Shown here piece by piece: positions 1 to 8,668 of a stretch of 64,000 nucleotides of DNA. Below the pieces are notes generated by a model, which saw nothing but the letters and a program-made list of their open reading frames with translations, was not told where the DNA came from and did not search any database. Where the stretch lies: NCBI GenBank assembly GCA_045106555.1, contig JBGCET010000017.1, forward strand, positions 1 to 64,000, given 5' to 3'. A program made the position numbers and the translations under genes. How positions within the stretch are numbered: the first letter of the stretch is position 1; every line of letters begins with the position of its first letter. This DNA is from JANQOZ01 sp045106555 (GTDB lineage Bacteria > Pseudomonadota > Gammaproteobacteria > Xanthomonadales > SZUA-38).

Positions 1-1722
1 GGGACTGTCTCTATCACCGGCAGCGGAAGCTTCAACTACATCCACGATGGCAGCGATTCCAGCAACGACCTGTTCCGGTATGAGGTGTGTGATAACGGCG
101 AGCCCGAGCTTTGTGCGGAGGCTCAGGTCAATGTGGTGATCACCGAAGTCAATGATCCACCAGTCGCCAACGACGACAGCGCAGCCAGCTTTACCGAGGA
201 TAATCTGGACACCATCAGCATCACCAGCCTTCTCGGCAACGATAACGTGGGCGATATTGGCAGCAACCAATCACTGGAAATTACTGCAGTGGATAACGAA
301 CTGGGTGGGTCCGCCAGCCTTCTTTCATCCAGCATTCGCTTCACCCCTCAAGACGACTTTTTTGGCCCCGCAAGTTTTCGCTACACCGCGCAAGATGACG
401 GCACCACAAGCGGTAGCAACGACCCCCTGACCGATACCGCTACGGTGACCTTTAACATCACCGAGGTCAACGATGACCCCGTTGCCGGGGATGACCCCAT
501 TGCCAACCTTCTGGAAGACACCGTATACATCATTCCAGCAACAACATTATTGGCCAACGACAGCGCAGGTCCTGCGAACGAATCTGCCCAAACCTTAACC
601 ATTGTTCGCGTCAACAACGATGTGGGCGGTGCGGTATCTCTGGATGGCGACAACGTGGTGTTCATGCCGACCCCCGAATTTTCCGGCAATGCACGATTTG
701 ACTATCGTATGGAAGACAACGGGACTACCGGCGGCGCTGAGGACTTCCTCGACGATGAGGGGCGCGCAACCTTCAGCATTGTTTCGGTCAACGACCCACC
801 CGTCGCGGTCGCCGATATCTTGTCTGCGGTGACGGAAGACACCATAGATTTTCGCGTTCCGGTTGCTGAGCTTTTAAGCAACGACAACGAAGGTGCCAGC
901 AACGAATCCAGCCAACAGCTGACGGTGACTGGCGTTTCCAATCCCACTGGCGGCACCGTCATGTTGGATGGCAGTGAGGTGATATTTACCCTGACACCCC
1001 AGTTCAGCGGCCCGGCTGGATTCAGCTACAGCATCGTTGACGATGGGGAAACTGACGGCCAGCCTGACCCTCAGTCGGCTACGGGTTCAGTCAGTTTTAA
1101 CATCGTTGGCGACAATGATCCGCCCATTGTGCTGACCGACACGATCACGGTGGCCCGAGGACAGCAAGCCGTGGTGTTGGACAGCGGCTCCGCTCGACTG
1201 ACTGATAACGACAGCGACCCTGAGAACATGTCCTTGTTGGTATCTCCGTCGCCGATCATCGCCCCGGCTAACGGCAGCGTAAGCCTCGCCAGCAACGGAA
1301 GTTTCATTTACCGCCACAACGGCGTGGATCTGACGGGAGATACCTTTCGTTATGAAGCCTGCGATGAGGGCACACCGGTTCTGTGTGCATCGGCCGAGGT
1401 AACCGTGAACGTGATCGAAAACCCCTTCGCCCGCTGTACGCCCAATGGCTCGAGAGTCGTGGTAGGCCTGTTAGCCGGACTCTCAACTGCGAATCTGTTT
1501 TCATCACCACAGGGCAGTTTTTCGTCATCTGGCCTGCCAGATTCTTTCCAGATTGATGCCGACAGTGGCGTCATTTTCGGCACACCAAGCAGCAATGATC
1601 TTGGCGACTCACCCTACAGGATTGACATCATCAACAACGGCGTCATTCGGGCACTCACGTTAACGGTTGATGGGTCAACCGACGCCCTGTTTTTCAGCGG
1701 ACTGGAAGACGACTGCCTGTAA
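1..1722 (+). CDS. Cadherin/Ig-like repeat surface protein, 3' part (5' end outside window)
   Basis: The reading frame is open from base 1, so the gene starts outside the window; 573 residues are visible. The protein is a chain of beta-sandwich repeats of about 110 residues. Each opens with a signature such as NDPPVANDDS, NDDPVAGDDP or NDPPVAVAD and contains an acidic LL.ND motif and a late F.Y..DDG motif, typical of cadherin-like/VCBS/Ig-like repeats in exported adhesins and calcium-binding proteins. The last ~100 residues differ: a putative-Ig (He_PIG-like) module ending in FFSGLEDDCL. That ending resembles short C-terminal tails with an F..G(F/L)E core that I remember on exported proteins of some gammaproteobacteria, possibly a sorting tag. 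No catalytic domain is visible. Likely role: surface adhesion or matrix. The ligand cannot be inferred. Confidence 0.8.
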   Translation, partial: GTVSITGSGSFNYIHDGSDSSNDLFRYEVCDNGEPELCAEAQVNVVITEVNDPPVANDDSAASFTEDNLDTISITSLLGNDNVGDIGSNQSLEITAVDNELGGSASLLSSSIRFTPQDDFFGPASFRYTAQDDGTTSGSNDPLTDTATVTFNITEVNDDPVAGDDPIANLLEDTVYIIPATTLLANDSAGPANESAQTLTIVRVNNDVGGAVSLDGDNVVFMPTPEFSGNARFDYRMEDNGTTGGAEDFLDDEGRATFSIVSVNDPPVAVADILSAVTEDTIDFRVPVAELLSNDNEGASNESSQQLTVTGVSNPTGGTVMLDGSEVIFTLTPQFSGPAGFSYSIVDDGETDGQPDPQSATGSVSFNIVGDNDPPIVLTDTITVARGQQAVVLDSGSARLTDNDSDPENMSLLVSPSPIIAPANGSVSLASNGSFIYRHNGVDLTGDTFRYEACDEGTPVLCASAEVTVNVIENPFARCTPNGSRVVVGLLAGLSTANLFSSPQGSFSSSGLPDSFQIDADSGVIFGTPSSNDLGDSPYRIDIINNGVIRALTLTVDGSTDALFFSGLEDDCL

Positions 1723-1790
1723 CCCCAGTCAGTTAAGAATTTTCCTCACCGGCCGATGTTCGATGGACTGCCACGTGTGATGGAAAAACC

Positions 1791-3008
1791 ATGGACGACC
1801 AGCGACTGGAATCCCTAACCACCGTAAAAGACCTGTCCGCTGGCCAGCGCTCCTCGCTGCTGGAAAACGGCAAGCGGTCGGTCATCTCGAAAGGAACCGT
1901 GCTCGAACCCTTCGACGAACGCAACTGGCACCTGCACTTGGTCGACGGTCGCATCAAATTTTATCCCAGTGATGGCAAGGCCTACACTTTCGACGATTCC
2001 GAAGAGCGCGCCCTGGAACCGGTTTTCAGCGATGTGAGGGGCAAAGAGTCAGCGAAGTTCATCAGAGATTCTCTGGTGATTCGATTTGACCGAAAGCAAG
2101 TGGAGCAAGCCGCTCAAACCTGCGAACAGCTTGTTGCCGTGCATGACGTTCAAATCACCGAAGTTGGCGCTGACGTCTTGCGATCGCTGTTTGAAGACTT
2201 TCACAACGGCGGAATCAGCGTCCCGGCCATGCCAGCCGTTGCGGTAAGGGTACGCGCACTCGTTGATGACGAAAACGCGACCACCACACAAGTCGCAGAG
2301 CTGATTGAGCAAGATCCATCACTGGCAGGCAAATTGGTGGCTGCCGCCAACTCGGCAGGAATTCGAGGACGAACGGAAATCGTCTCGGTCGGCGATGGCC
2401 TGTCTCGAATGGGCCTTTCACGTGCCGTCAGTGTCGTAATATCCCTGGCGGTCCAGCAAATGTTCACCTTTCGGTCTCGCCCTCTGTTCGCCGCAGGCTC
2501 GAAAATATGGGCTCAGGCCACCCAGGTGGCCGCCACTTGCCGAGTACTGGCTCAACACATGAACCATCCCGATATTGACGTCGAAAAGGCGTTCATGATC
2601 GGTCTGCTGCACAACGTTGGCGCGGTGGCTGTGTTGGGGTACCTGGAAAACGCCGATCAGGAAGTTTCTGAAGATGCAGCGCTTCAGACCTTACACAATT
2701 TACGTGCCGTCAGTACTACGCTGGTACTGAACAAATGGCATATGGATGACGATTTCCATGTCGCCGGCGAAGACGCCGAGGAACAGCAAACCCAGGCCAA
2801 CCCGTACTTTCCCCTGTTGGAATTGGCTATCAGCCAGGTGCAACTCATTCACCACAAAACCCCTGCCGAAAACAACGCTGTGTTAAGCGGATTGCGTATG
2901 TTGGGTGACCACCAGGCAACAGACGAAGCTGGACGCTTGTTGATTATCAAAGACCATCCGGAACTGAGTAACATGGCTGACACACCCGGCGTTGAAAACG
3001 CGGCCTGA
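1791..3008 (+). CDS. HDOD domain signal-transduction protein
   Basis: 405 residues. Residues ~140-345 form an HDOD domain: the entry motif with SVPAMPAVAVRV, the helix with LIEQDPSLAGKLVAAANSA, and the later GLLHNVGAVAVLGY segment where classical HD proteins have GLLHDIG. The altered HD pair means no phosphodiesterase metal site, as is usual in HDOD. Residues ~1-125 look like a degenerate cyclic-nucleotide-binding-type beta barrel (GKRSVISKGTVLEPFD is reminiscent of the cNMP domain entry); this is inference. HDOD proteins act as cytoplasmic signalling adaptors, often tied to c-di-GMP or stress responses. The gene stands alone, 68 bp after the surface protein. The ATG start gives a plausible N-terminus without extension. 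Confidence 0.85.
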   Translation: MDDQRLESLTTVKDLSAGQRSSLLENGKRSVISKGTVLEPFDERNWHLHLVDGRIKFYPSDGKAYTFDDSEERALEPVFSDVRGKESAKFIRDSLVIRFDRKQVEQAAQTCEQLVAVHDVQITEVGADVLRSLFEDFHNGGISVPAMPAVAVRVRALVDDENATTTQVAELIEQDPSLAGKLVAAANSAGIRGRTEIVSVGDGLSRMGLSRAVSVVISLAVQQMFTFRSRPLFAAGSKIWAQATQVAATCRVLAQHMNHPDIDVEKAFMIGLLHNVGAVAVLGYLENADQEVSEDAALQTLHNLRAVSTTLVLNKWHMDDDFHVAGEDAEEQQTQANPYFPLLELAISQVQLIHHKTPAENNAVLSGLRMLGDHQATDEAGRLLIIKDHPELSNMADTPGVENAA

Positions 3009-3086
3009 CGATCACAACCGAAAGTCGAAAGGTAAGTGATTGGCGCAACCGGTAGACTGACGCTTTCAACGGTTTAGGGTCACATA

Positions 3087-3329
3087 ATGAAAGTCAATAT
3101 TTCACTGGATATGACGCCCCAGGAAGCGCGTGCCGTGATGGGCTTGCCGGATGTAGAAGCGTTACAGGAAGAAATGCTGAAACAGATTCAAGCGCGGATG
3201 AGCGAGTCGATTCAGGACATGGGTAATCCTGAGAAACTGTTGGAAATGTATATGCCTTTGGGAAATCAGGGGATGGAGCAGTTACAAAAAATGATGACGA
3301 TGTTCTCTTCTAAGCCTGAGTCCTCGTAA
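3087..3329 (+). CDS. Small DUF6489-type protein
   Basis: 80 residues, ATG start. The N-terminus MKVNISLDMTPQEARAVMGL, followed by a long amphipathic methionine-rich helical stretch, matches what I remember of the DUF6489 family of small proteobacterial proteins, whose function is unknown. No signal peptide or membrane segment. The methionine and glutamine content and helical character are reminiscent of granule- or membrane-associated small proteins, but that is only an impression. It stands alone, 78 bp after the HDOD gene, and ends 40 bp before a large hairpin. Confidence 0.7.
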   Translation: MKVNISLDMTPQEARAVMGLPDVEALQEEMLKQIQARMSESIQDMGNPEKLLEMYMPLGNQGMEQLQKMMTMFSSKPESS

Positions 3330-3368
3330 GGTTTTTTCGTCTTTCTTGTATCTTTAGCAGCGTAGTCC

Positions 3369-3457
3369 GAGGGATCGACCCGCACTGGGTGTTTCATCGG
3401 ATGGCTCCCTGCGGTCCGCTTTATTCCGATGAAACACCCAGTGCGGGTCGGTCCCTC
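3369..3457. repeat. Large hairpin element 1 (33-bp stem, 23-nt loop)
   Basis: The left arm 3369-3401 pairs with 3425-3457 over 33 bp with one G-T wobble (3375/3451). The loop 3402-3424 contains ctccctgcggtccgcttta. A second hairpin at 25622-25712 has an unrelated stem but a loop identical at 22 of 23 positions. Element 1 lies between the convergent DUF6489-type gene and queC, as expected for a bidirectional transcription end, but neither arm is followed by a T-run. It could be a small mobile or REP-like element or a terminator. I cannot name a described family. Confidence 0.85.
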
Positions 3458-3551
3458 TCACATTGGATGAAACCCACGTCCACGGAGGTCGGTGGAGATC
3501 GTTGTTCATGCTTGTTAGAACTAAGCCGCGGGAAGGCTGAGAGTTTGGTGG

Positions 3552-4217
3552 TTAGGGGATATAGCGGGTGGGGTCTGGGTGGCCTGCGGACTTGAAGCCT
3601 TCGGCTCTTAGGCGGCACGAGTCGCAGACTCCGCAGGCTTGGCCATCCGTGTTGGGTTGGTAGCAAGAGATGGTTTCGGCGTAGGGCACGCCCAGTTTGA
3701 TGCCTTCGCGGATGATGTCGGCTTTGCTTAACGCTTCCAGGGGAGTTTGGATGCGCATGGGGTTGCCTTCCACGCCGGCTTTTGTGGCCAAGGTTGCGAG
3801 AGTGGCGAAAGCGTTGATGAATTCCGGGCGGCAGTCGGGGTAGCCGGAATAGTCTACGGCGTTCACACCGATGAAAATATCCCGGGCTTCCAGCACTTCA
3901 GCCAGGCCCAGGGCCAGGGACAGCATGGTGGTGTTGCGAGCGGGCACATAGGTCACGGGAATGCCCTCAGAAGGCGTTTCCGGTACGTCGATGTCGTCGG
4001 TCAGGGCGGAACCGCCGATGGCTCTGAGGTCGATCTGCACTACTCGATGAGTGGCCGCTCCCAGGGCTTCGGCGAGACGCTCAGCGGCAGTGAGCTCAAC
4101 GCTGTGTCGTTGGCCGTAGTTAACGCTCAGGGCGTGGCATTCATAACCTTGGGCGGTGGCCATTGCCAGTACGGTGGCAGAATCCAGGCCGCCGGAAAGT
4201 AGCACCACTGCCTTCAT
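3552..4217 (-). CDS. queC: 7-cyano-7-deazaguanine (preQ0) synthase QueC
   Basis: Cytoplasmic enzyme that converts 7-carboxy-7-deazaguanine to preQ0 using ATP and ammonia, in queuosine tRNA modification. The N-terminus MKAVVLLSGGLDSATVLA carries the PP-loop SGG.DS. The C-terminus has the zinc-binding cysteine cluster (C at CYQPNTDG, then ACGVCDSC). 221 residues, normal for QueC. The frame is open further upstream, but the ATG at 4217 overlaps the queE stop as ATGA, and MKAVVLLSGG is the family's usual start. It is the last gene of the Tol/Que run and is followed by the large hairpin at 3369-3457. Confidence 0.95.
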   Translation of the reverse strand: MKAVVLLSGGLDSATVLAMATAQGYECHALSVNYGQRHSVELTAAERLAEALGAATHRVVQIDLRAIGGSALTDDIDVPETPSEGIPVTYVPARNTTMLSLALGLAEVLEARDIFIGVNAVDYSGYPDCRPEFINAFATLATLATKAGVEGNPMRIQTPLEALSKADIIREGIKLGVPYAETISCYQPNTDGQACGVCDSCRLRAEGFKSAGHPDPTRYIP

Positions 4218-4909
4218 TTGCCCTGCTCGTCGCCCCACAGAATCTTGTGCAGCTGAGGTTGCAAACGCACGTTGAGACGGTCTTCAAGAATCCACTCGGC
4301 AAGCGTGGTCAGGTTTTGCTCTTCATAACTGGGGGACAGCAGCACTTCCAGACCTTCCGGCAACGGGTTGGCCTTAAGGATAGACCGCGCCCAGTCGTAG
4401 TCGCCGCGATTGCAGATAACAAACTTGAGTTGATCGTGGACGGTCATCTGTTCGAGATTTGACCACAGGTTGCGGTGGCTTTCTCCCGACGCCGGAGTTT
4501 TCAGATCCAGCACCCGGCTAACCCTTGGGTCAACCTCGCTAATGTCCAGCGCGCCGCTGGTTTCCAACGACACCTGGTAGCCGGCATCACAGAGCTTTTT
4601 CAGTAACTGCACGCAGCGTTTTTGCGCCAGAGGTTCGCCGCCGGTGACGGTCACACAGCCGGCGTTGTACTGGTCAACCTCAGCCATGATGGCATCGAAG
4701 GTAAACCATTCACCACCGTGGAAGGCGTAGGCTGTGTCGCAGTAGGTGCAGCGCAGTGGACAGCCGGTAAGCCGGATAAACACGGTCGGTTTACCAAACG
4801 TACGCGACTCGCCCTGGATAGAGTAAAAAATTTCGGTCAGCTTCAGCTGATCGGTGCGCGGAATCGCACCGGCCTCGGCGTTGGCAACACTGGCGGTATT
4901 GACGGTCAT
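4214..4909 (-). CDS. queE: 7-carboxy-7-deazaguanine synthase QueE
   Basis: Radical SAM enzyme that turns 6-carboxytetrahydropterin into 7-carboxy-7-deazaguanine, one step before QueC. The [4Fe-4S] motif is in GCPLRCTYCDTAYAF (C.3.C.2.C), preceded by the substrate-side motif FYSIQGES and followed by VTVTGGEP. 231 residues from the ATG at 4909. A longer open frame runs upstream into cpoB, but that extension is cysteine- and proline-rich shadow sequence of cpoB, so I reject it. The stop overlaps the queC start by 4 bp, so the two are translationally coupled. In this gene order queE-queC commonly follow the Tol-Pal genes. Confidence 0.94.
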   Translation of the reverse strand: MTVNTASVANAEAGAIPRTDQLKLTEIFYSIQGESRTFGKPTVFIRLTGCPLRCTYCDTAYAFHGGEWFTFDAIMAEVDQYNAGCVTVTGGEPLAQKRCVQLLKKLCDAGYQVSLETSGALDISEVDPRVSRVLDLKTPASGESHRNLWSNLEQMTVHDQLKFVICNRGDYDWARSILKANPLPEGLEVLLSPSYEEQNLTTLAEWILEDRLNVRLQPQLHKILWGDEQGK

Positions 4910-4955
4910 CGCGATGAGTGACGTCGCAGAATGGCTGCAGGGCGATAACGCCCTG

Positions 4956-5891
4956 TCAGCGAATGTGTCCTTCGATGCGCATGGTGCGCAGGCGGTTTTC
5001 CGCCAGTCTGGCGACGGTGGTGTTGGGAAACTGCTGCAGCACCTGATTAAGGGTGCGCTCCGCTTCATCCCATTGCTTCAGCTCGTAGTAGGTAAACGCC
5101 AGTTTCAGCGTGGCATCCTGAGCTTTGCTGCTGTTAGGAAATTTTGACGTCAGGGTCTGAAACGCATCCAGTGCAATCCGATAATTGCCGGTAACGTAAT
5201 AGGATTCTGCCAACCAGTACTGAGCGTTGTCGGCATATTCGCCGTCGGGAAAGGCCTTCAGAAACTCATCGAAACGTCGCGCAGATTCCGCATATCGACC
5301 CTGTTTCAGTGCGTCAAAAGCCACGTCGTACGCTGCCTTCTCCGCCGCTGGATTGGCCACCGCAGCAACCGATTGATTGGGGTCGGAACCCAGACCGGTT
5401 GTTTGTAGCCCGGCCTCAATAGGCGCTCGAACTTCCGGGCGGTCGGTAGAAACGGGCTGTGTGGATGCGCTGGAATTACCGCCGCCATTGCCAACGACCG
5501 TAGTTGGCACAGGCTCGTAGGTTCGCACGTTGTTGCTCACAACCTGAGACCCACTGTCCTGGCCACCTCCACGAGAAACGTCACTCAGGCGGCGATCAAG
5601 GTCCAGATACTGATCTTGTTGCTGGGTCTTAATTTGATCCAGCTCAAAGGACTGGTTCTCCACCAGGCCTCGAAGGCTTTGGACTTCGCTCTGGAGATCG
5701 TCGAGCCGCAGCAGCAGATCCGACAGGGTGCGCTGAGTTTCCTGATCCCCCGCGCTGGCAGCCTGCTGTTCCAGCCTGGCCACTCTTTCAGCCAGTGTTT
5801 CTCTGGAGCGTTGGGCTGATGCTGGCAACACAAAAACAACGGCAGCCAGAGCGGCTGCCGTTATTGTGACGCTTTTTGATCTAGGCATCAT
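4956..5891 (-). CDS. cpoB: Cell division coordinator CpoB (YbgF)
   Basis: Periplasmic protein linking Tol-Pal constriction with peptidoglycan synthesis. A signal peptide covers residues 1-26 (hydrophobic AAALAAVVFVLPASA, cleavage before QRS). Residues ~30-100 form the trimerising coiled coil (ETLAERVARLEQQ, then LLLRLDDLQSEVQSLR). A low-complexity Ser/Gly/Gln linker follows (~105-165). The C-terminal ~125 residues are TPR repeats with YDVAFDALKQGRYAESARRF, AQYWLAESYYVTGNY and DATLKLAFTYYELKQWDEAE. 311 residues, slightly longer than the E. coli protein because of the linker. It lies 6 bp after pal. Confidence 0.93.
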   Translation of the reverse strand: MMPRSKSVTITAAALAAVVFVLPASAQRSRETLAERVARLEQQAASAGDQETQRTLSDLLLRLDDLQSEVQSLRGLVENQSFELDQIKTQQQDQYLDLDRRLSDVSRGGGQDSGSQVVSNNVRTYEPVPTTVVGNGGGNSSASTQPVSTDRPEVRAPIEAGLQTTGLGSDPNQSVAAVANPAAEKAAYDVAFDALKQGRYAESARRFDEFLKAFPDGEYADNAQYWLAESYYVTGNYRIALDAFQTLTSKFPNSSKAQDATLKLAFTYYELKQWDEAERTLNQVLQQFPNTTVARLAENRLRTMRIEGHIR

Positions 5892-5897
5892 TGGGCA

Positions 5898-6437
5898 TCA
5901 TTGGGTTGAGGTGTAAACGATCTCCACCCGACGGTTTTGACCCCAGCAACGCTCAGCGCTGCAGTTGTTCGCCGGGCGTTCTTCACCGTAGGACACAACC
6001 GACAGCTGCGAGGCGCTTGCGCCCTGCGCGTCAACCAGGTCGGACACCGCGTTACCGCGTCGCTCGCCCAGGCCGAGATTATATTCCCGCGTACCACGCT
6101 CGTCGGCGTGGCCTTCCAACGTGATGCGTGCACCACCGTTGGCACCCAGGTAGGTGGCGTGGGCTGCGATGATATCGCGGTATTCCTGCTTGATGCGGGA
6201 TTGATCGAAGTCGAAGTACACCACTCGCTTGGACAGCAGGCTGCCAGGGCGGGTGAGGTTTCGAGGATCGGTGTTGTCGCTAAGATCCGCCGTATTCGTT
6301 ACCGCAGGCTGCGTCGGTCGGTTGCTGCTGTTATTAACCGGATCCGCTACAGGCGCAGGTTGCGTTTGTTTACCACTACAGGCTGCCAGAACAGCACAAA
6401 CCGTCACCAGCATGGTGAAACGGGTCAGATTCTTCAT
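5898..6437 (-). CDS. pal: Peptidoglycan-associated lipoprotein Pal
   Basis: Outer-membrane lipoprotein that binds peptidoglycan and the TolB beta-propeller. The lipobox LAAC places the lipidated cysteine at about residue 20 (MKNLTRFTMLVTVCAVLAAC). A proline/asparagine-rich tether runs to ~residue 65, then an OmpA-like domain with VYFDFDQSRIK, ITLEGHADERGTREYNLGLG, RR and the C-terminal RRVEIVYTSTQ. The peptidoglycan-binding D and R of the GHADERGT...LGERR region are present. 179 residues, normal. It sits between tolB (32 bp) and cpoB (6 bp). Confidence 0.96.
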   Translation of the reverse strand: MKNLTRFTMLVTVCAVLAACSGKQTQPAPVADPVNNSSNRPTQPAVTNTADLSDNTDPRNLTRPGSLLSKRVVYFDFDQSRIKQEYRDIIAAHATYLGANGGARITLEGHADERGTREYNLGLGERRGNAVSDLVDAQGASASQLSVVSYGEERPANNCSAERCWGQNRRVEIVYTSTQ

Positions 6438-6469
6438 CGTCTAACTCCCAAGTACAAAAATTTGGCGCG

Positions 6470-7804
6470 TTACTGTCGTATTGGCGACCACGCCGGCTCC
6501 CGGATGTCGCCGTCCGCAAATAGTAATTGGTGAGCGGTTTGTCCTGCCGCCGCAGCACCAAAGATCGGAACCGCGGATAATACACCCTGCGACCCCCGTC
6601 TTGAAGCGTAAAGCACCATTCTTCCGTTTGGTGCAAAGCTGGGTGACTCATCGAGCGGACCGTCCGATATGGTCCTTAAGAGGTTTCTTTCCGTGTCCAG
6701 CAACGCAATCTTATAGTTATTGTCGTTTCCATGCACCAGTACCAGCTGACTGCCATCCGGCGACATGGAGGCCCTGGCATTGTATTCCCCCTGCCGAGTA
6801 ACCCGCTCGGGCTCCGCGCCCGAACGCGCTGCTACCTGATAAATCTGCGGTCTGCCGCCTCGGTCAGAGGTAAAAAACACTGATTTCCCGTCCTGACTCC
6901 AGGCCGGCTCAGTATCGATACCAAAATGCCGGGTTAACTGTACCGTGCGCCGAGTGGCCAGATCCATGACGTAGATCTCAAGATTGCCGCTTCTGGACAG
7001 TGCCAACGCCAATTTTCGACCGTCTGGAGAAAATGCCGGCGCGCCGTTGATGCCTTTGAAGCTGGACACCAGCTGGCGCTGACCTGACGCCAGCTCCTGG
7101 GTATAGATCGACGAATTGCCCTTTTCAAAGGACACGTAAGCCACGGTTTGCCCGTCCGGTGCCCAGGTAGGAGATAACAAGGGTTCTTTTGAACGCACTA
7201 CCGGCTGCGGCCCATGACCGTCAGCGTCAGCCACCATCAACGAAAATTCTGTGTTGTCCCCTTCGCCGCTGCGCGTGACATACACCAGTCGCGTGCGAAA
7301 AAACCCCGGCACGTCCAACAGCTTTTCATACACCGTATCGGCAATATGGTGAGAGGTGTAGCGAAGTCCGCCAGCGCGAGCGGTAAATTCCAGGCTGAGC
7401 AGCGAATCGCCGGTGGTCACGTTCAGCAGATGCATCCGAATGCGGTATCCCAGGGTGTCACTGCCGGTCACTTCACCGATAACGATATAATCAACATTCA
7501 GACGTCGCCAAGTGCCGTAGTTCACGTCGCTGATGCGGCTGGGGCGCTCAATCATGTCCTGCATGGGCAGGGTGCGGAACTGGCCACTGCGGGACAGATC
7601 CTCGGTTACCACCTTGGTGACGTCAGCCTCGCCCATCGGGGTTTCCGCATTCCAGGCAAAGGGCACCACCGCAATGGGCACCGCCGATTCACCCGACGGG
7701 GTAATCACAATAACCACATCGTCTTGAGATTGAGCTGGCGTCAGCACGGCCAGTGCCAGCACCGTCAGCACAACTGCCAGCCATTGTTTACGCAATAAGG
7801 TCAT
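6470..7804 (-). CDS. tolB: Tol-Pal system protein TolB
   Basis: Periplasmic beta-propeller that contacts Pal, TolA and OmpA-type proteins. Signal peptide ~1-26 (hydrophobic core WLAVVLTVLALAVLTPAQS). Residues ~35-165 are the N-terminal alpha/beta domain. The rest is a six-bladed propeller with repeated SPDGRKLAL, SQDGKSVFFTSDRGGRPQIY and APNGRMVLYASRRG blades. 444 residues, family-typical. The ATG at 7804 is 3 bp from the tolA stop. It ends 32 bp before pal. Confidence 0.96.
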   Translation of the reverse strand: MTLLRKQWLAVVLTVLALAVLTPAQSQDDVVIVITPSGESAVPIAVVPFAWNAETPMGEADVTKVVTEDLSRSGQFRTLPMQDMIERPSRISDVNYGTWRRLNVDYIVIGEVTGSDTLGYRIRMHLLNVTTGDSLLSLEFTARAGGLRYTSHHIADTVYEKLLDVPGFFRTRLVYVTRSGEGDNTEFSLMVADADGHGPQPVVRSKEPLLSPTWAPDGQTVAYVSFEKGNSSIYTQELASGQRQLVSSFKGINGAPAFSPDGRKLALALSRSGNLEIYVMDLATRRTVQLTRHFGIDTEPAWSQDGKSVFFTSDRGGRPQIYQVAARSGAEPERVTRQGEYNARASMSPDGSQLVLVHGNDNNYKIALLDTERNLLRTISDGPLDESPSFAPNGRMVLYASRRGSQGVLSAVPIFGAAAAGQTAHQLLFADGDIREPAWSPIRQ

Positions 7805-7807
7805 ACA

Positions 7808-8668
7808 TCACTCCACCACAAATTCGAAAGTTAGTTGTCGACGAAACACCCGTTCAAAGCCCTGATAGGGCAATGGTTCCGAGCGCAATACCGCATCGAC
7901 AATTGAGCGTTTGGTTACCTCGTCTACATTGCAGCCTGGGGCCACAGTGGCGCTGATGACGTCACCACCGGGCAGTTGGCTGACGTTCACTCGGCAGCGT
8001 TCGCCGGTTCGCGCGGTCGGCGGTTTGCGCCAGTTCTGCCGCACCATCGCGGCAATCAGGCCAACCCACTCTTCCATTTTGGTCAGATCCTGATCGCTTT
8101 GTCGTTGTTGGTTCTCAAGATCCAGCAATTGTTGCCGCCGCGCATCTTCAATGGCGCGATCTTTTGCCTGGGCATCAGCCTCGCGCTCGGCCTGGATGGC
8201 CGCCAGGTTTTCCTGCTGTTTTTCCCGCTCCGCCACCAGCTTTTCGCGTTGTGCTTTCAAGTCGGCCTGTTTTTTGGCCAGATCTTCATTGCGCTGGCGT
8301 TCGTCAGCAAGGCGCTGTTGGCGAGCGTTCTCAGCCAGTTGCCGCTGCGCCTGCGCCTGTTTCACCTTGTCCTGCTCGGCCTTCTTGCGCTCCATCTCGG
8401 CCTGGGACGCAAGCTGGCGCTCTCTCTCTTCTCGCCGGCGCTGGGTCGCGGCGTCGCGCAATTTCTGGGTTGCTGCATCTTTACGCTGCTGCTGGGCCTC
8501 CCGCATGGCGCTGGTGTCCACAACTACAGCCTGAATCACATTGGGAAACTTCGGTTCGATGGTTTCGCTGCTGAAACTGATGCCAAACACCAGCAGCAGA
8601 CCAATGGCGCCGTGCAGCAACAACGATTGAGCCGCTGCAGAGCCATTGTTCAGTATTGCCGTGCTCAC
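7808..8668 (-). CDS. tolA: Cell envelope integrity protein TolA
   Basis: Inner-membrane protein that spans the periplasm and transmits the TolQR proton-motive force to Pal/TolB. One TM helix near the N-terminus (LLLHGAIGLLLVFGISFS). A long charged helical domain II covers ~55-200, very rich in K, E, Q, R and A. The C-terminal domain III (~205-286) has WVGLIAAMVRQNWRKPP, the CRVNVSQLPGGDV strand and a second conserved cysteine in VAPGCNVDE. 286 residues. The start is GTG at 8668 in a GTGA overlap with the tolR stop. The domain II composition produces long antisense open frames that are artefacts. Confidence 0.95.
   Translation of the reverse strand: MSTAILNNGSAAAQSLLLHGAIGLLLVFGISFSSETIEPKFPNVIQAVVVDTSAMREAQQQRKDAATQKLRDAATQRRREERERQLASQAEMERKKAEQDKVKQAQAQRQLAENARQQRLADERQRNEDLAKKQADLKAQREKLVAEREKQQENLAAIQAEREADAQAKDRAIEDARRQQLLDLENQQRQSDQDLTKMEEWVGLIAAMVRQNWRKPPTARTGERCRVNVSQLPGGDVISATVAPGCNVDEVTKRSIVDAVLRSEPLPYQGFERVFRRQLTFEFVVE

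Noticed and set aside
3389..3595. 68-residue open frame running through hairpin 1
   Set aside because: It reads through the palindrome arms and loop; the composition follows from the inverted repeat and the 3' part overlaps queC antisense. Not a gene.
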